Source of the DNA: Mactromeris polynyma
Taxonomy: Eukaryota > Mollusca > Bivalvia > Venerida > Mactridae
Assembly: GCA_032209605.1 (NCBI GenBank)
Contig: JASFXZ010000016.1
Span: 2,666,001 to 2,730,000, forward strand
Length of the DNA: 64,000 bases
Direction of reading: 5' to 3'
The notes beneath the pieces are model-generated. The model did no database searches and was not told the origin of the DNA. It was given only the letters and a program-made list of their open reading frames with translations. This document shows positions 53,301-59,290 of the stretch, one piece after another; within the stretch, counting starts at the first letter, position 1, and each line of letters opens with the position of its first letter. A program made the translations under genes and the position numbers.

Positions 53301-56300
53301 AGAACATAATTCCGTGTTTTTATGATGTAATTATGTACCATATCATAATTAAGCACTGACGACGGAATGCATGATAATCCTTCTTTTATCGACATGAATA
53401 CATTACGGATAATACAATAGCCGAAATTCGGACAACTCCTAATTGGCGTACGTACTAAATATCCAACCGTTTTATTACTAATAATTTTGAAAATAAACAC
53501 AGACAAGTTCACATTCCGCATCGAGGTCACGTAGAAGCCATTTCTAAGCCAGCCGGAACGTAGTACGCTATCGTACACATTTTACACGCAGCATCCAAAA
53601 ACCTTTCAATTTGACCCCATCCTATCGTTTGAGATACATACACTTTACAAGAAACCTGATGCCTAATTTGTTAATAAGAATCACATAGCTATTTAACTCG
53701 GCCAATTTGCATGACGGTAATTGGTAGATGGGAATTCGGATACAGACAGATAACATGTAGATAAAAGATCCACAGAACTGTTACATGTCGTTGCTGGAAG
53801 CTTGATACGAGATTCATATTAGTAAGAACAAATTTTGCTGAAGCATTTCAACAAACGATTATGTTAAATGTATACCAATACCTGTAGAAAGTTTGAACAA
53901 AACTGGAAGATGCACAAATGTACTGAATTAAAATTACTTTATTTACCTGCATAAATTATTTCAATTGATAAAGAGCGCTGACTGTGATCTTAAAGTAAAC
54001 CCCCAATAATAAGACCACTCTTGGGACACTTGAAAATGGGTCTTAATATTGAGGTGGTCTTAATATTGAGGTTGAATAAATAGCGGAACAGTCAAAATGG
54101 ACTTAAACAGTGTGGTGTTAATTTTGAGGTGGTATTTTTATTGAGGTGGTCTTTAAGTGAGGTTTTACTATTATTACATTGTAATGAATACAATCGCTAA
54201 ATTCGTATTGATATATAGTACACACACACACACACACACACATATTGTAGCAGTTAAACTGGCAGCACACACACATATCTAACTGCTTATTTATTGATGT
54301 GCAGATAGAATACTTTCGCTTTGACCCCTTGATATATATAGTAATAATACAGACTCATTATTTACACGGTATTGGGGAGAAACAACACATAGCGTCAAAA
54401 ATTGATACCAATGACGCCACGCGAAGCGTTGAAATGAAAGGCCGCGCTCTACCTCTTGTCTATTCAGTGAAAGAGAAAAAAACTGGTATGAGAATTAGTT
54501 GGTGATTATTGACAGTATATTTGTTGCAAAACTGTAACATTAACAAGAACTTTCTAGTCCTCACGAGTTAGGTATTGCAGAATTTTGTATATGACGTCTT
54601 GTACAAGAAAGGAACAGCTTTTCAAACATAATTTTAGAGATTCCCAATGGTCCGTTGCTATCTATGTGTTTTTTCCAAGCAAAACAACCAAACCACGCCT
54701 TTTGTAGCTGTCACATTGTAGTAATTATTTTTACCATACAACCCCCATAGTCGTCACAAACCTTGACAAAAATCATTTTTTAAAATTGCGAACAAATTTC
54801 AAACTGTTTTGTCATAAAAAATATGACATTGTTTTCGTTCATCACGGTATATACGATGTAAATATTTCCTACGGGATTCCACAGACGGTCAAAACGATTG
54901 TGTCTTTAACTATCTTAAAATCGTATAATTTAGGGCGGCTATACATTTTACTCTTTCACATTAACGGTATATTTTGTCCCGGTTAATTTTCCAAACACAA
55001 CCACAACTTTGATGGTCTGTGGTGAACATGGTTATTTTCTTAACTAATTTCTCGACCAATCGGATTCAATTAAGCATTTAAGAAATATTAAAGTTAAACG
55101 ATCGATAGACATAACAATGGCTCTGATTGGCTACATTAGGCTTAAGCAAAGACCTCGTATTCACCAAGAATTCATGCACAATGTAAGAATATACGTGGAA
55201 ATGTATTTGATACGAGAACACAGAAATATGAACATTCCTAGAGGAATACTTCGGACTACATAGATATTACAGAGAAGAGAAATTGGTGAAAACTAGGTAA
55301 ATACGAAACACAGCTGGCGGGAAATATTTCGCACGTTTCATTAATAAATATACGCTCAAATGTCTCATTAACTAGATATTGCAACTCCACAATGTGTATA
55401 TGAACTCTACATTAGTGAAAACCTAATAATTATCGTGGTGAGTATCCATAATCCGTTCTGTTTTATTACAAATTATGTCGCCAGTATTTATACCGCGCCG
55501 TGCGGGGAAATATTAAATTTGATTAGAAGCATATTGGTAATGTTGACAAGGTACCCGAGTGGTTAGTGAACTTGTAAACAAGCAACACAACGTTTTTGTA
55601 AATGATATGTTGTTTGCGGCATGTCAAGACATACATAACTAAGATGAATATATTGTTTCGAGATAGATAGAGAAAGGGGGAGAAATATATATGCAGTCAG
55701 TCTTCTCGTGAACACGTAATGCGATGTGTCTGTGGAACTAATCAATTTACTACAAGAAAAAGACGATTTTCCAAGGTTATGCAAAAGCTAGCAAAACCGA
55801 TATATTTAGAGAAATATATGTAGCACGCCTCGTACAAGCACTTGTTGTATTCATGATGACCATTTTGCGTCCTAGTTTTTATAAAAAGATATGCATATTG
55901 GCATACATTAAAGATAATTCCGAAATATTAGGGTTTTTACGCCGTGAGCATAACGAGTTGGGCGAAAAGCACATGGCACTGTTATTGAAAGGTATTCGTA
56001 TTAATTTGACATTGCGCAGGACAAGTTAATATAAAGCCATGTGATATCTTAGATGTATTTAGTCAAGTTATTTGCACATCTTTATTACATGTCTTTTTCT
56101 ATTTTTCTAACAGCAAGTACCAGTACTATTTCGATAGTACTTTTATTTATTTATGAAAATATCGCACATATTAGAATTTATACCACGAATTCTACAAAAA
56201 AAACAATTTAGTAAATCTAATATTTTCTCAGATAAGTATCTATATGTTAGCAGAATAAATCCTTAGCATAACTTGTAATTATAAAAATAGCACTATATTG

Positions 56301-56682
56301 TCAGAAATCATCGTACGCAGTCGGGGAGAAACAAAACAAGAATTGGTTCACAATTGATAAACACTTAATTTAGGGAAGAAATTATAAGCAGTGTCAGGGA
56401 TTTAATTGTTAATATTACACTTTAACAGATGCACAAAAATGACTTACCGAGATCGAAAACGATCACTTTTGGCTTTGGTTGATCTCTCAACATTTCTTCT
56501 ATGTCATCTAGCTCGTCTGGAGTTAGTGAACGCTCTTCGGATGTCACAGAACGACATTCCGACGTGGACATTGTGTCGCCAGCGTCGGAATTTTCATAAA
56601 GTTCAGGTAAAACGTCCCTTTCTTCGTCTTCCAAATGATTGCTGTCGAAGGTATCATGCTCCTCGTCGGACGTAGAGGCCAT
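7956..56682 (-). CDS. MDP1: Magnesium-dependent phosphatase 1-like HAD phosphatase, six exons, N- and C-terminally extended
   Basis: Joining 56682-56448, 20182-20119, 11353-11240, 10212-10105, 9087-8996 and 8344-7956 gives 1002 bases: 333 residues plus stop. All five introns are GT-AG, with phases 1, 2, 2, 2, 1. Seen: HAD motif I VFDLDYTLWPFWVD (nucleophile D77, acid/base D79), motif II serine S137 in GIAS, motif III lysine K168 in EIYPGSK, and motif IV D190-D191 in YFDDE. The LTFAK near residue 227 matches the end of the MDP-1 domain. Known of the family: small cytosolic Mg2+-dependent phosphatases acting on phosphotyrosine or on sugar/protein-glycation substrates. The true substrate cannot be read from this sequence. 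Residues 1-70 are acidic (24 D/E against 5 K/R). Residues 232-333 are basic and Ser/Pro/Asn-rich with three RRxS sites. Both extensions are absent from the usual 160-180-residue family members. An in-frame TAA at 56700-56698 fixes the start. Confidence 0.93.
8345..8995 (-). other. Intron 5 of the MDP-1-like gene (651 bp)
   Basis: GTAGGA donor at 8995 and TATGCAG acceptor at 8345. Nothing else seen. Confidence 0.88.
8996..9087 (-). CDS. MDP1: MDP-1-like exon 5: motif IV aspartates (YFDDE)
   Basis: A 92-base exon after AATCTGTCTGCAG, ending ACAG|GTAGGA. It codes the end of K174, residues 175-204 and one base of G205. It reads IKKASGVEFCDMLYFDDEKEHLAEVAGTCT. D190-D191 are the metal-binding acids of HAD motif IV, and the arrangement equals the MDP-1 segment ending in a hydrophobic pair plus FDDE. 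Confidence 0.92.
9088..10104 (-). other. Intron 4 of the MDP-1-like gene (1,017 bp)
   Basis: GTAAGC donor at 10104 and CTGCAG acceptor at 9088. The part around 9,450-9,600 is pyrimidine-rich on the plus strand and resembles the R2 dispersed repeats, but is too decayed to assign firmly. Confidence 0.88.
10105..10212 (-). CDS. MDP1: MDP-1-like exon 4: motif III lysine (EIYPGSK)
   Basis: A 108-base exon after TTGATTTCAG, ending GTAAA|GTAAGC. It codes the end of E138, A139-V173 and the first two bases of K174. KLFGWDEYIDYQEIYPGSK is an unmistakable MDP-1 segment; K168 is the HAD motif III lysine. Counting back from EIYPGSK, the spacing to S137 equals that of mammalian MDP-1, so no small exon seems to be missing. 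The residues after the serine (EAFY) nevertheless differ from the family's RTSE. Confidence 0.91.
10213..11239 (-). other. Intron 3 of the MDP-1-like gene (1,027 bp)
   Basis: GTAAGT donor at 11239 and TTTCAG acceptor at 10213. AT-rich, with no recognisable element. Confidence 0.88.
11240..11353 (-). CDS. MDP1: MDP-1-like exon 3: core strand and motif II serine
   Basis: A 114-base exon after TTTTTAAG, ending TCAGA|GTAAGT. It codes the end of V100, residues 101-137 and the start of E138. It reads GENKVCDASGREV, then FPDITPLLHRLHSEGYKLGIAS. This matches the MDP-1 segment of a short linker, the 'YPEV...L..L' helix and the strand ending at the motif II serine (S137). The acceptor has a weak pyrimidine tract, but the reading frame and length fit both neighbours exactly. 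Confidence 0.9.
12856..14230 (+). repeat. 55-bp minisatellite, 25 units
   Basis: The unit begins CAACAACAGCCACATTGTGC and ends GCTCTGGAGAGGGTGTGT. The span is exactly 25 x 55 bases, with only substitutions (for example CTCCCATAG/CTACCATAG). Flanks at 12811 and 14232 carry a matching inverted pair CAGTACAACCTCTCTAGAGC and CAACACAACCTCTCCAGAGC (reverse complement), like transposon ends. Confidence 0.95.
15426..15811 (-). repeat. R1 dispersed repeat copy (best preserved)
   Basis: Read on the minus strand it starts GACAGTTCTAAGGCTG, passes TTCCGTGATGTATTCCATCC and TATGGTCGGCAAGACCATTC, then GGGGGTCTTTGTGGGGAGGC, and ends TTGTGTATGTGGCGTTCCCT. It gives the clearest consensus for the family. Confidence 0.7.
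17755..17965 (+). repeat. Possible tRNA-related repeat
   Basis: TTGGTTTAGTTGTAGAGCGT resembles a box A, but no clear box B follows. Further on, GACGCTTGGT and GGCCAAGCGTC form an inverted pair, and GACACG/CGTGTC mark the ends of the first 140 bases. Confidence 0.3.
18760..18900 (-). repeat. tRNA-derived SINE-like element (family S2), copy 1
   Basis: Minus strand: AATGGATAAAGTGTCTGACT, CCGAAGGTCGTGAGATTGCA, then GAGTGCTGGTTAGTTACCCA and GGAAGAAGTCATAAAGAG. Box A/B spacing is that of a tRNA. The body matches copy 2 about 190 bases away. Confidence 0.65.
18945..19125 (-). repeat. tRNA-derived SINE-like element (family S2), copy 2
   Basis: Minus strand: TTGATGGATAGAGCGGCTGA, CCGAAGGTGGTGAGTTCGAG, then GAGTACTGGTTGGTAGCCAG and GAAGCAGTCATGGAGAGTGA. 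Better tRNA-like head than copy 1, same orientation. Confidence 0.68.
20119..20182 (-). CDS. MDP1: MDP-1-like exon 2: second half of motif I
   Basis: A 64-base exon, too short for a simple ORF scan. It follows CTATTGCAG and ends at GT|GTAAGT. Its first two bases complete D79, then it reads YTLWPFWVDRGMNIELPFKQ and the first two bases of V100. YTLWPFWVD after VFDLD is close to a fingerprint of MDP-1 and confirms the join to exon 1 across 36 kb. A longer open frame over this place (20617-20144) reads another phase through a minisatellite and is not coding. Confidence 0.93.
20246..20510 (+). repeat. 21-bp minisatellite, about 12.6 units, next to exon 2
   Basis: The units are built on TTTCGGCTACAGCGTCATG. 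Twelve full 21-base units plus a 13-base remainder, with CGCC/CGTC/CGTT variants. In gene sense it lies at the very end of intron 1, finishing about 63 bases before exon 2. It therefore overlaps or adjoins the branch-point region. Open frames in all three plus-strand phases and in one minus phase are by-products of the period. Confidence 0.93.
20939..21034. mobile_element. Small palindromic element (96 bp)
   Basis: Arms GTTCTCTCCCATTATCCCTT... and its inverse match at 21 of 22 positions. A third partial copy of the right arm (AGAAGGGATAAAAAGAGAGA) lies at 20987-21008. The centre is TA-rich. This is MITE or hairpin-like. Confidence 0.6.
22033..22215 (+). repeat. Oct/CCAAT dispersed repeat, copy B
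   Basis: Plus-oriented copy with the CGGCGCAGCCGTGCTAACATGG start, AAACCAATCAAAT box and CCGAAATCCACTGAATTTCG end. The octamer is mutated to ATTTGAAT. It is followed by CAATTTGCGCAAACCATCTTTC-like sequence that is also found after copy C and near copy D, so the family probably has a longer tail. Confidence 0.75.
22310..22370 (+). repeat. Dispersed repeat fragment (pair with 25655-25720)
   Basis: TTTAAAGTATAGTCCGTTCA, TTAATAAAGGTTG and GAGGTGACCA occur here and, inverted, at 25720-25655 (TGGTCACCTC, CAACCTTTAATAAA, CGGACTATACTTTAAA). Confidence 0.6.
22366..23697 (-). repeat. R1 dispersed repeat interrupted by an 18-bp minisatellite
   Basis: Minus-strand R1 end blocks (CCCGGAGGTCTGTGCGGGAA, GATGTATGTGGCGTTTC) lie at 22,370-22,440. 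The TATGGTCCTGCCAGGCCACT block lies at about 23,672-23,693. In other copies these are less than 100 bases apart; here 1.2 kb of tandem units separates them. Confidence 0.7.
22458..23663 (+). repeat. 18-bp minisatellite, 67 units
   Basis: The unit is GAGGTACGTAAGGGAACA, with two common variants (ATG for GAG at the start, GTTAGG for GTAAGG). The span is exactly 67 x 18 bases, so no indel is seen. Because 18 is a multiple of three, frames stay open on both strands: (VPLFPY)n and (CSLTYL)n on minus, (EVRKGT)n on plus. None is likely to be translated. Confidence 0.95.
24390..24560 (+). repeat. tRNA-derived SINE-like element (family S3)
   Basis: CTGGCCGAGTGGCTAAGGGA (box A of a Leu/Ser-type tRNA) and GAAGGTTCATATCCCGTT (box B), followed by TCTGATATGGCCGGTAGGTG and CTGGTGTCTGGCATTAAAGG. 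No intact acceptor stem pairs around it, so I call a SINE rather than a tRNA gene. Confidence 0.6.
25655..25720 (-). repeat. Dispersed repeat fragment (inverted partner of 22310-22370)
   Basis: The inverse of the blocks at 22310-22370 in the same order and spacing, within the same intron. Confidence 0.6.
29555..29632. mobile_element. Short element with the ends seen at the 55-bp array
   Basis: ATCTCTCCAGAGCAGCC on the left and GTTGCCCTGGAGAGGATG on the right form an imperfect inverted pair. They resemble the CCTCTCCAGAGCAAC ends flanking 12856-14230. About 40 bases between. Confidence 0.4.
29755..29966 (+). repeat. Imperfect GAT/GGT trinucleotide microsatellite
   Basis: Runs of AATGATGATGGTGATGATAA type with GAAGGTGGTGATAATGATGA segments. 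Long Ile/Ser-Pro or Met-Val frames on either strand are low-complexity by-products. Confidence 0.9.
31126..31325 (+). repeat. Oct/CCAAT dispersed repeat, copy C with A-rich tail
   Basis: Plus-oriented copy with an intact octamer at 31158-31165 and both CCAAT-type boxes. Downstream to about 31,560, the segment CTTCAAATTGCGCCGACCAT-like occurs twice (about 31,378 and 31,503), and the tail ends in a run of A. This suggests a retroposon-like 3' end or a duplication of the tail. Confidence 0.75.
31566..31725 (-). repeat. tRNA-derived SINE-like element (family S1), shortened
   Basis: On the minus strand a tRNA-like head (AGCTCGGTCGGTATAGCGCT for box A, GTAGGTTCAAACTC for box B) is followed by a shortened body. 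It ends AACTGGTTAGCTCAACTGAC, a block shared with 41281-41515. It abuts the A-rich tail of the Oct/CCAAT copy C. Confidence 0.65.
32154..32403 (+). repeat. tRNA-derived SINE (family S1)
   Basis: Box A-like TAGCTTAGTGGTTACAGCGC, box B-like GGATTCAATTCCCGGG, then CTTTCCGTGGCATAATGCTA, AAGTAGATAAGTTGTCAGCT, and a 3' end GATAAATGGCGTTAAACC with A-rich tail. The unrelated body and the AAATGGCGTTAAACC tail distinguish it from a tRNA gene. Ends of this kind are known for molluscan SINEs (recalled, not checked). Confidence 0.8.
33235..33410 (+). repeat. Short tandem repeat, about 33-bp unit, about five units
   Basis: TGTATTAATTGGTATTGTAT then ATGCAAC plus a T-run recurs at about 33,240, 33,276, 33,306, 33,339 and 33,372 with substitutions and small length changes. 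Confidence 0.7.
33460..33655 (-). repeat. R2 dispersed repeat copy
   Basis: Contains AAGAAGTCGAGCAGGAACTG, GCGACATACAAAGGACACAG and CACACCACTGGG in the same order as 6410-6620. On the minus strand it carries CAGTTCCTGCTCGACTTCTT, the mark of the plus-oriented copies. Confidence 0.65.
34430..34565 (+). repeat. R2 dispersed repeat fragment
   Basis: TTCCATTTATATTTGTATTC, TTTACTTGTATACAT, and an end CCTTCTCGACTTTTTTATTC, as in other R2 copies. Confidence 0.5.
41281..41515 (-). repeat. tRNA-derived SINE (family S1)
   Basis: Minus strand: CCACCTAGGTCAGATGGTAT head, GGGGTCGATTCCCGACCC box B, then AGAAGTTTTCAGCTGTTTGC, and ACTGACCGCCATGTACAACT near the end. The last block is shared with 59040-59290. 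Confidence 0.75.
41915..42070 (+). repeat. R2 dispersed repeat fragment
   Basis: TGTCTTGTGTTCCTATTACT, TTTGTAATCGTCGTCATG, and an end TTCCTGTTCGACTTCTCCAT. Same block order as 5020-5135. Confidence 0.55.
51245..51437 (-). repeat. Oct/CCAAT dispersed repeat, copy D
   Basis: Minus-oriented copy with the octamer at 51399-51392 and the CCAATC box intact. The tail seen after copy C (GCGCAATTTGAAG and AAAAGATGG in plus sense) is present at about 51,160-51,200, in the expected position. Confidence 0.75.
52884..53038 (+). mobile_element. pogo/Tigger-like MITE, copy 1
   Basis: Starts TACAGTAAAATCTCACTTTA and ends in the inverse, GATGATTTACTG. The subterminal repeats of AAGACCACCTCAAT type and the internal CACTGTTTTGCTCTTTACCT are shared with the copy at 58020. 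CAGT...ACCTC ends with TA target sites are typical of Tigger/pogo-derived elements. There is no transposase. Confidence 0.65.
53992..54170 (-). mobile_element. pogo/Tigger-like MITE, copy 2 (inverted)
   Basis: Contains AATAATAAGACCACT near its left end, three copies of TTGAGGTGGT-type motifs, and a right end AAGTGAGGTTTTACTA. It is the reverse of copy 1, 0.95 kb away. Confidence 0.6.
54220..54242 (+). repeat. (CA)n microsatellite
   Basis: About eleven CA dinucleotides. A shorter CACACACA occurs 25 bases on. Confidence 0.9.
56448..56682 (-). CDS. MDP1: MDP-1-like exon 1: acidic N-terminal extension and first half of catalytic motif I
   Basis: Codes residues 1-78 plus the first base of codon 79. 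The ATG sits in a good context (AAACATGG), and an in-frame TAA lies 15 bases upstream, so no earlier start is possible in this exon. Residues 1-70 carry 24 acidic and 5 basic residues and 15 Ser/Thr, several followed by acidic residues (S5-DEE, T54-PDE). They look disordered and could be casein-kinase-2 targets. The domain starts at PKVIVFDL, where D77 is the nucleophile. The donor is CTCG|GTAAGT. The open frame runs past the donor for a few codons to a stop; that tail is intron. Met38 is a possible downstream start, with nothing to favour it. Confidence 0.9.
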
Positions 56683-57636
56683 GTTTAATATTATACCTTA
56701 AAATTACTTACAAAACTGATACAAATATTTAAATATCGCAGTCAAAGAATCACTGTATTTTTTACAACCTTCACGAATTAAATTCCTTAAATTAATTCGT
56801 ACTATCTTTCACTACATAGTATAATGAGTGAGACTTTATTTCGAAAATAATATTCGTTTTCCTGATCTCAATCCTTCGCGAAACGGCGTATGTAAAACTT
56901 TCAAGTTGAATGAATGAACGCTCGTTGAATGAAATAACTTTTCACCTTCGTCTGAAAGTATACCGTTACAAACTTTTAACCAATAATATTCGTTGTTCTA
57001 TAAAACTTTTGGATAGAAAATTTCTCCAGTAAAATTCTTCAGTACGTACGCTAGATTCCAGTTTTCCATGGTGAAATACAACACAGAACGGTATGCGGAG
57101 TAATACACAGTAAACAATTTAATTTTCTTTGCTCAAAGACAGGAGTGAACAGCTCGCAGTCACTGAACTCGGCACTATGGATGACAGACAATGTTGATTA
57201 TCACATAGAAAGTGATGCAAACGTTGAGCCAGCAGCATGCGCAGACGTATTCATTATAAAACTCGTCTGCATGTATGAAGAATTTTGTACCAGAAAACGG
57301 GGGGAAAATACTCCGGAGAAATCAAGCGTCAAATATAAATCGTTTGTTTATTTTGTATCTCTGATTTTCTTATAAAAAGCTTTGGAGTGTCTCTTGTTCT
57401 CGAAATGTTTATACAGAAGTAAATGAAAAATTCTTTTGAAGAAATAATTTGCTTATTGCTTCATTCGATTAGAAATTTCTTCCATTTCCTGCCGTTCCAG
57501 AAGCAGGATTATGGGAATTCCATAACATAGAACATGCATCTACAGATTAATATAACGTTATTTGTATTTGAATTTAAATCCACCCTCTCCATTTATAACA
57601 TTGAAATACAATGTTTCCGTAATTGTGTTTTAGTAT

Positions 57637-57766
57637 AATAAAACCTCCCTTAAAGACACACATTAAATTAAGGCCACTTCATTAATTAGACCGTATTTTT
57701 CACCATCGAGTTTTTTTCTCATTCACATTTTAACTCGATAATCAGACCACAATAAAAACCACAAAA
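57637..57766 (+). mobile_element. pogo/Tigger-like MITE, partial copy 3
   Basis: TAAAACCTCCCTTAAAGACA start, AAGGCCACTTCATTAATTAG and ATAATCAGACCACAATAAAA. The right end is replaced by the 32-bp array. Confidence 0.5.
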
Positions 57767-58022
57767 TGCTCGTCTCACGTTCAAGCTTGACTGCACAGTG
57801 CTGGTCTCACGTTCAAGCTTGACTGCACAGTGCTGGTCTCACGTTCAAGCTTGACTGCACAGTGCTGGTCTCACGTTCCAGCTTGACTGCACAGTGCTGG
57901 TCTCACGTTCAAGCTTGACTGCACAGTGCTGGTCTCACGTTCAAGCTTGACTGCACAGTGCTGGTCTCACGTTCAAGCTTGACTGCACAGTGCTGGTCTC
58001 ACGTTCAAGCTTGACTGCACAG
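57767..58022 (+). repeat. 32-bp minisatellite, 8 units
   Basis: The unit is TGCTGGTCTCACGTTCAAGC followed by TTGACTGCACAG. Exactly eight units, nearly identical (one C-for-G and one C-for-A change), which implies recent expansion or strong homogenisation. It lies between two pogo-like MITE copies. Confidence 0.95.
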
Positions 58023-58184
58023 TAAAACCTAACTTAAAGATCACCTCAATAAAAACACCACCTCAAAATTTAGATCACAATTTTTACTGTTTTGCTCTTT
58101 GTTGAACCTCAATATCAAGACCACCTCAATAACAAGACCAGATTTTAGGGTTACAAGGGTGGTCGTATTATTGAGATGCTACTG
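58020..58184 (+). mobile_element. pogo/Tigger-like MITE, copy 4
   Basis: CAGTAAAACCTAACTTAAAG start, GATCACCTCAATAAAAACAC, TTTACTGTTTTGCTCTTTGT inside, and right end TTGAGATGCTACTG. The last unit of the 32-bp array supplies the CAG of its end. Confidence 0.65.
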
Positions 58185-58385
58185 TATTATAACTTACATT
58201 CATCTTGTTTACCAGGATTAATTTATTAGAAGCGGCTAGATAATTATTTGAAAGCTAACTACATCTCTCCACGAGCGCATGCTGAGATGTAATATAATTA
58301 TGATTTGTTGTGCTGTGTATTACGTAAATAATATTATATTCAGTAAAGCATTGTTATGCTTCGGTCGTACTATCCAACGTATGTT

Positions 58386-58916
58386 TGATTTCTGTCATCT
58401 CGTTCTGGCATGTGTCGGGGCGTTTAAAGGGCGCTAACATACCAAAACGTCAAATTTAGTGCGTCGATACGACAGATGAAATATTTGTTGTTCTGGTGGG
58501 GGGGGGGGCAACACGTCAAGTCAAGAATTTGTCGTTCTGACATGTTGGTGTGTTGACGCCCCGCCGACACGTCAACAAGCCAAATTGCAAATTGCCTAAT
58601 TCACGGTTGTCGTAATGGTGTCCATGTTTGAACGACAAATACCTTATTGATAGTATATGCATGCTTACCTGTCGTTCTGGTGTGCTTGGCACGTTGACGC
58701 GCAAGAACGACTAGATTAGACCGCCAGTGCGACATTTCCATACGCCTGAATGACTTCGCGACTTAAGGGCAGTAATACGCCAGAACCACAAAATCACTAC
58801 TTGGTGTTTTGGAGACCCTGCCAGAACGACAAATATCTCATGTGTCGTATTGGCGCACTTTATTTGTCGTTATGGCGTGTTGGTGCCAACATGACAGAAC
58901 GATACGACAGAAATCA
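58386..58916. mobile_element. 0.53-kb terminal-inverted-repeat element
   Basis: The left end TGATTTCTGTCATCTCGTTC and the right end (reverse) TGATTTCTGTCGTATCGTTC match, followed by TGGCATGT / TGTCATGT. Inside, the motif TTTGTCGTTCTG and its inverse CAGAACGACAAAT recur several times in both orientations, with GGCGTGTTGG/TTGACGCC next to them. No transposase frame is visible. Confidence 0.6.
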
Positions 58917-59039
58917 GCCATCATTTACGGTAATTGTATTCTGCCAAATCGTATTATCGTATTCATTGATTTATTGTTATTGTCACGCAAATAAAGGCAG
59001 GTGGCAAGGACTGTTGTTTCGTGCTATCCTCCCGCCCTA

Positions 59040-59290
59040 TTAGCTCTGTTTGCATAGCACTGGGATGTCACTTGCATATCCTGGATCGATTCCCGGGTAG
59101 GGCATGTCATTCTGTGGCATTTGGGTATGGTCATTTATCCCCTTTGTCTGATTCATGTGGCAAAGTTGCCTGCCGCTTGCGGAAGGGCAAGTTAGTACTA
59201 GTTGCTAATTATGATCAGGAAACTGAATCAATCCACTGACCGCCACGTATAACTATAATGTTGATAAATGGCGTTAACCCCAATTAAAAC
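59040..59290 (+). repeat. tRNA-derived SINE (family S1)
   Basis: GATCGATTCCCGGGTAGGGC (box B), TTCTGTGGCATTTGGGTATG, AAGTTGCCTGCCGCTTGCGG, CTGACCGCCACGTATAACTA and GATAAATGGCGTTAACCCC tail. Box A is damaged. The 72-residue frame inside is chance. Confidence 0.78.

Larger units (their letters stand above)
20183..56447 (-). other. Intron 1 of the MDP-1-like gene (36,265 bp)
   Basis: GTAAGT donor at 56447 and TTGCAG acceptor at 20183. It interrupts codon 79 (catalytic Asp) after its first base. It holds the 21-bp, 18-bp and trinucleotide arrays, SINE-like, pogo-like and other dispersed repeats listed separately. The stretches 26,000-29,550, 34,600-37,100, 38,000-41,250, 42,100-51,100 and 54,300-56,440 are AT-rich. 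In them I see no gene, only decayed repeats and short chance frames. Confidence 0.9.

Noticed and set aside
55550..55600. GTACCCGAGTGGTTAGTGAA as a tRNA-Ser box A
   Set aside because: No box B or stems follow. At best it is a truncated SINE head.
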